In this document: piece by piece, positions 6,980 through 9,772 of the stretch
Position numbering within the stretch: the first letter of the stretch is position 1
How the letters are laid out: the number at the start of each line of letters is the position of its first letter
From: an uncultured Pseudomonas sp.
Lineage (GTDB): Bacteria > Pseudomonadota > Gammaproteobacteria > Pseudomonadales > Pseudomonadaceae
Reading direction: 5' to 3'
DNA: 9,772 nt
Assembly: GCA_946886875.1 (NCBI GenBank)
Contig: CAMPJN010000124.1
Coordinates: forward strand, 1-9,772
Made by a program: the position numbers and the translations under genes
The notes under the pieces: generated by a model
Database searches by the model: none
The model's input: the letters and a program-made list of their open reading frames with translations, nothing else
What the model was told of the DNA's origin: nothing

Positions 6980-7423
6980 ATGAAGAGCAAATACTGGATT
7001 ATCGCTGCGCTGTGCCTTAGCGCTCTGCCCACCGTCAGCCATGCGCGGGACACCGCCCACTTCCTGCCGTTCGAGGCGGTGGTTCAGGAAGCCCTGAACG
7101 CCGGGCGTCTGGATGGCAGCGTGAAGTTCTACCTGGCCGGCAACAAGCCGGCGGGCAAGGTCAGCGTGGTGAAATCCGGCGTCACCACCAGCCAGAAAAC
7201 CAATGCCTTCAACAAGAGCGACGAGGCCGCCTGCAGTTGGGCGCTGCAATCGGCGCTGATCCGCTTCCAGAACGCCGCCAAGGCGGCCGGCGCCAATGCC
7301 GTGGTGGATCTCGCCAGCAACTACAAGAACATCGAATACAAGGACAGCCAGAAATACGAATGCCACGCTGGCGCGGTCATGGCCGGGGTCGCCCTCAAGG
7401 GCAATCTGGCCAAGGTTCAGTAG
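6980..7423 (+). CDS. Small periplasmic protein with two mature cysteines (hypothetical, vaguely RcsF-like)
   Basis: A 147-aa exported protein. The signal peptide is MKSKYWIIAALCLSALPTVSHA with likely cleavage after Ala22, and no lipobox is present. The mature region carries Cys85 (DEAACSWAL) and Cys128 (KYECHAGAVMAGVALKG), which could form a disulfide. The segment AAGANAVVDLASNYK followed by the C-terminal Cys and GVALKG resembles the small alpha/beta fold of RcsF and YbjQ-type proteins. Homologues are, as I recall, often carried in databases as 'excinuclease ATPase subunit', a label this short exported protein cannot deserve. AAGGAG (6968-6973) gives a strong ribosome site six bases before the ATG. 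It lies 20 nt after the lipoprotein gene, so the two are probably cotranscribed and act in the envelope; the role is unknown. Confidence 0.75.
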   Translation: MKSKYWIIAALCLSALPTVSHARDTAHFLPFEAVVQEALNAGRLDGSVKFYLAGNKPAGKVSVVKSGVTTSQKTNAFNKSDEAACSWALQSALIRFQNAAKAAGANAVVDLASNYKNIEYKDSQKYECHAGAVMAGVALKGNLAKVQ

Positions 7424-7438
7424 CAGTTCCAGCTCGCC

Positions 7439-7475
7439 TTCGGCGCCCGCCGACCAGACTCTGCGTGGCGCCGAA
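7439..7475. terminator. 9-bp inverted repeat in the gap before the serine hydrolase gene
   Basis: TTCGGCGCC (7439-7447) and its exact reverse complement GGCGCCGAA (7467-7475) flank a 19-nt loop, starting 16 nt after the stop of the exported-protein gene. It could form a terminator stem, but the loop is large and no T tract follows, so a protein-binding site or chance GC-rich pairing is equally possible. The rest of the 7424-7558 gap shows no convincing promoter. Confidence 0.3.
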
Positions 7476-7558
7476 ACATCTGACAATCAACCGTGTTTAT
7501 CCGCAACGGCCTTCGACAGCCGACGCGCGCCGCGCCCGATATAAGGCTTTGTAGTTCC

Positions 7559-8776
7559 GTGTTGAGTATTTATTCATCCGGCCGCGTCCTCTGCGCTGCC
7601 CTTCTCGCGTTTGCCCTGAGCGCCTGCGGCACCCTTTCGCAACAACAGATCGATCACCCCGATAGCGTCCAGACCTTCAACAGCAGCAGCCTGCGTGCCC
7701 AGGTAGATGCCCTGGCCCAGCCGTTGGTCGAGGGCAAACGCACGCCCGGCATAGTCGTTGGGGTGCTTAGCGCCGATGGCCGCAAGCAGGTATTCGGCTA
7801 TGGCGTCAGCGATACTGTCGGCGGCGCCACGCCAAACGGTGAGACCCTGTTCGCCGTGGGTTCGCTGAGCAAGGGCTTTGTCGGCAACATCGCCGCCATG
7901 CTGGTACAGGACGGCCTGCTCAGCTGGAATGACAGCCTCGAACAGCTGTTGCCTGCCGGCACGCCGCTGAGCGAGGACGCCCGGTCCATCACCCTGCTGC
8001 AACTGGCCACCCACAGCGGCGGCCTGCCGCGTCAACCGATGACGCCGCGCACGCTGAGCTACTTCATCGAATACCTGTTTACCGGCAATAGCTTCTACCG
8101 GCATTTCGACCGAGCCTATCTGCTCGACTACCTGGCCGACTTCAGCAAGCCCAGACGGGTGGTACCGCAGTATTCGAATATCGGCTACGCCCTGCTGGCC
8201 CATGTACTGGAACTGCGCAGCGACAAGAGCATCGATGAGTTGGTCGCCGAACGCATCCTCGGTCCGCTGCAATTGGCTAACACCAGCTACCAGCCGCAGC
8301 AACTGGCCGGCTATGGCGAACGCGCCCGCGGGCATGCCGGCGATCAGCCGAAGTTTATCCGCCGCGGCCGCCCGGTGCCCGACTGGCAATTCAGCGACAT
8401 CCTGCACGGCACTGCAGCGCTCTACTCGAATGCCAACGACCTGCTCGACTACGCCGCCGCGCATCTGCACGGCAGCGGCGATGCGCAACGCGATGCGGCC
8501 TTTCGCGACAGTCTTCGGGTGCGTCTCGAGCGACCCAGGGAAGCGCCGGCCATCGCCTGGATAGCCGATGATATCCACGGTCAGCGGATCACCTATCAGG
8601 TCGGCCTGGTGGCGGGCTATTCCAGCTACCTGGGCCTGGACAGCCGCCACAAGACTGCCGTGGTGGTGCTGCAGAACAGCTTCAACTGGAGCGACAGTAT
8701 CGGACACCGCCTGCTGCTGCGCATGGCCCAGAGCCTGGACCGGCAGCAAGGTCTGGCGAGCGCGCCAATACCCTGA
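7559..8776 (+). CDS. Serine hydrolase, class C beta-lactamase/penicillin-binding fold, predicted lipoprotein
   Basis: A 405-aa protein (from the GTG at 7559) of the Beta-lactamase (PF00144) family, which includes AmpC-like, esterase EstB-like and D-aminopeptidase-like enzymes. The nucleophile motif SLSK gives Ser102 and Lys105; the second motif is YSN (205-207) in VPQYSNIGYALLAHVLE; LATHSGGLP is a further hallmark. The N-terminus has a hydrophobic stretch ending LSAC, a lipobox with Cys23, placing the enzyme in the periplasm on a membrane. The start is uncertain: a GTG at 7493 would put the lipid Cys at residue 45, too deep for a signal peptide, while GTG 7559 or TTG 7562 fit, with AAGG (7543-7546) as a rather distant ribosome site. 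The substrate cannot be told. It is separated by 135 nt from the exported-protein gene, so a link to the pigment pathway is only positional. Confidence 0.82.
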   Translation: MLSIYSSGRVLCAALLAFALSACGTLSQQQIDHPDSVQTFNSSSLRAQVDALAQPLVEGKRTPGIVVGVLSADGRKQVFGYGVSDTVGGATPNGETLFAVGSLSKGFVGNIAAMLVQDGLLSWNDSLEQLLPAGTPLSEDARSITLLQLATHSGGLPRQPMTPRTLSYFIEYLFTGNSFYRHFDRAYLLDYLADFSKPRRVVPQYSNIGYALLAHVLELRSDKSIDELVAERILGPLQLANTSYQPQQLAGYGERARGHAGDQPKFIRRGRPVPDWQFSDILHGTAALYSNANDLLDYAAAHLHGSGDAQRDAAFRDSLRVRLERPREAPAIAWIADDIHGQRITYQVGLVAGYSSYLGLDSRHKTAVVVLQNSFNWSDSIGHRLLLRMAQSLDRQQGLASAPIP

Positions 8777-8780
8777 GCAG

Positions 8781-8796
8781 GCCAGGCTTACCTGGC
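8781..8796. terminator. Small hairpin after the serine hydrolase gene
   Basis: GCCAGG (8781-8786) and CCTGGC (8791-8796) form a perfect six-base stem with a four-base CTTA loop, beginning four nucleotides after the stop codon. A short T run (8812-8815) comes only 15 nt later, so as an intrinsic terminator it is imperfect. It may add to termination by the larger repeat downstream. Confidence 0.35.
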
Positions 8797-8815
8797 ATCA
8801 GTAGGCGCTGCTTTT

Positions 8816-8882
8816 GTAGCCCGGATGCAATCCGGGAAGCGCTATTCGCAGCACCACTTTTCCCGGATTGCATCCGGGCTAC
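8816..8882. repeat. REPIN-like element: two inverted REP hairpins
   Basis: A perfect 23-bp inverted repeat, arms 8816-8838 and 8860-8882, separated by 21 nt. Each arm is itself palindromic: CCCGGAT-GCA-ATCCGGG in the left arm (8819-8835) and CCCGGAT-TGC-ATCCGGG in the right (8863-8879). This two-hairpin layout is that of REPINs, which in Pseudomonas are spread between genes by RAYT transposases and are usually found between convergent genes. Here it lies exactly between the plus-strand hydrolase gene and the minus-strand hemE, where it could end transcription from both sides. The TAGCCCGGATGCAATCCGGG core is one I recall as abundant in several Pseudomonas genomes; copy number here cannot be seen. 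Confidence 0.85.
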
Positions 8883-8930
8883 GAGGCCACCCTAAGGTTG
8901 TCTCGCTCGGGCACCAAAGGGTCAACTGCC

Positions 8931-9772
8931 TTAACTGTGATAGGCCGCCGACAGCTCATGCACCGCCTCGAAGAAGGCGCCGGCGTGGGCCGGGTCGACT
9001 TCCGGGGTGATGCCGTGGCCAAGGTTGAACACATGGCCCGAGCCCTGGCCATAGCTGGCAAGGATACGCGCGACCTCGGCACGGATCGCCGCCGGGTTGG
9101 CGTAGAGCACGCTCGGATCCATATTGCCCTGCAGTGCCACTTTGTTGCCGACGCGGGCGCGGGCGCTGCCGATATCGCAGGTCCAGTCCAGACCCAAAGC
9201 TTCGGCACCGCTGTCCGCCATGGATTCCAGCCACAGGCCACCACCCTTGGTAAACAGGATCACCGGCACGCGGCGACCCTCGTGTTCGCGAATCAGGCCG
9301 TCGACGATTTTCTGCATATAGGCCAGGGAGAATTCCTGATAGGCCGCAGCCGACAGCGAACCGCCCCAGGAATCGAAGATCTGCACCGCCTGAGCGCCGG
9401 CCTTGATCTGTCCATTGAGGTAGGCGGTGACCGACTGCGCCAGCTTGTCGAGCAGCGCGTGCATGGCCTGTGGGTTGTCGTAGAGCATGGCCTTGGATTT
9501 GCGGAAGTCCTTGCTTGAGCCGCCTTCAACCATATAGGTGGCCAGGGTCCAGGGGCTGCCGGAGAAACCGATCAGCGGCACGCGGCCATTCAGTTCGCGG
9601 TGGATGGTACGCACGGCGTCCATCACGTAACCCAGATCCTGCTCCGGATCGGGGATCGGCAGGGCCTCGATATCGGCCATGGAACTGATGACTTTCTTGA
9701 AGCGCGGACCTTCGCCCGTTTCGAAATACAGGCCCTGGCCCATGGCGTCGGGGATGGTCAGGATATCGGAGA
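8931..9772 (-). CDS. hemE: Uroporphyrinogen decarboxylase HemE (5' end outside window)
   Basis: The C-terminal 279 residues of uroporphyrinogen decarboxylase, the cytosolic enzyme that turns uroporphyrinogen III into coproporphyrinogen III in heme synthesis. The visible part starts at [19 protein letters not shown], including the Asp of the SDIL motif that contacts the substrate pyrroles, and continues with [16 protein letters not shown] (the conserved active-site Tyr), IFDSWGG, and [13 protein letters not shown] with the conserved His near the C-terminus. Family length is about 355 aa, so roughly 75 N-terminal residues, including the first Arg-rich substrate motif, lie beyond base 9772. It ends at the TAA at 8931-8933, converging on the plus-strand genes. 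It is a housekeeping gene that marks the edge of the accessory region. Confidence 0.97.
   Translation of the reverse strand, partial: SDILTIPDAMGQGLYFETGEGPRFKKVISSMADIEALPIPDPEQDLGYVMDAVRTIHRELNGRVPLIGFSGSPWTLATYMVEGGSSKDFRKSKAMLYDNPQAMHALLDKLAQSVTAYLNGQIKAGAQAVQIFDSWGGSLSAAAYQEFSLAYMQKIVDGLIREHEGRRVPVILFTKGGGLWLESMADSGAEALGLDWTCDIGSARARVGNKVALQGNMDPSVLYANPAAIRAEVARILASYGQGSGHVFNLGHGITPEVDPAHAGAFFEAVHELSAAYHS

Noticed and set aside
7512..7545. Possible promoter with TATAAG at 7540-7545
   Set aside because: The nearest -35-like hexamer (TTCGAC, 7512-7517) is 22 nt away, and the predicted transcript would start only a few bases before the GTG start.
7574..8749. Minus-strand 391-aa open frame over the serine hydrolase
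   Set aside because: No motif or ribosome site; it is the shadow of a gene with clear SxxK and YSN motifs.

Overview
The window looks like high-GC gammaproteobacterial DNA of the Pseudomonas type. The genes are tightly packed with ATGA and TGATG stop/start overlaps, the hemE copy is of gammaproteobacterial type, and a REPIN-like inverted repeat of a kind common in Pseudomonas genomes lies between the last plus-strand gene and hemE. The genus is inferred from overall character, not from a marker gene.

Region 1 (1-6495) is the distal half of an aryl-polyene (APE, xanthomonadin-like) pigment operon, all on the plus strand. After the tail of a cation/H+ antiporter come a FAD-dependent halogenase-family protein, a class I SAM methyltransferase, a DUF3261-type lipoprotein, and then the block ketosynthase (apeO-like), hotdog dehydratase (apeP-like), ketoreductase (apeQ-like), ketosynthase (apeR-like). 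This last order is the signature end of APE clusters. The type II enzymes elongate an aryl starter held on an acyl carrier protein and leave the double bonds in place. Carrier proteins, aryl-starter enzymes, chain-length factor and exporter are not visible and would be expected upstream. Neighbours overlap by 1-14 nt, or are 8 nt apart in one case, so they are probably translationally coupled.

The first ketosynthase (2801-4065) is interrupted by an apparent one-base deletion near 2921-2925, after codon 41. The catalytic Cys, His and His lie downstream in another frame. The antiporter tail also seems to change frame near base 60. Either the operon is decaying or the assembly carries single-base errors; the sequence alone cannot decide.

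Region 2 (6496-8776) holds three exported proteins on the plus strand: a small lipoprotein, a small periplasmic protein with two cysteines in its mature part (vaguely RcsF-like), and, after a 135-nt gap, a class C beta-lactamase-fold serine hydrolase that is also a predicted lipoprotein. The first two follow the APE genes closely and may belong to the same transcription unit.

Region 3 (8777-9772) contains a small hairpin, a perfect 23-bp inverted repeat whose arms are themselves hairpins (REPIN-like, placed as a bidirectional terminator), and the convergent minus-strand hemE, which runs off the window at its 5' end. No stretch longer than 300 bases lacks a gene.
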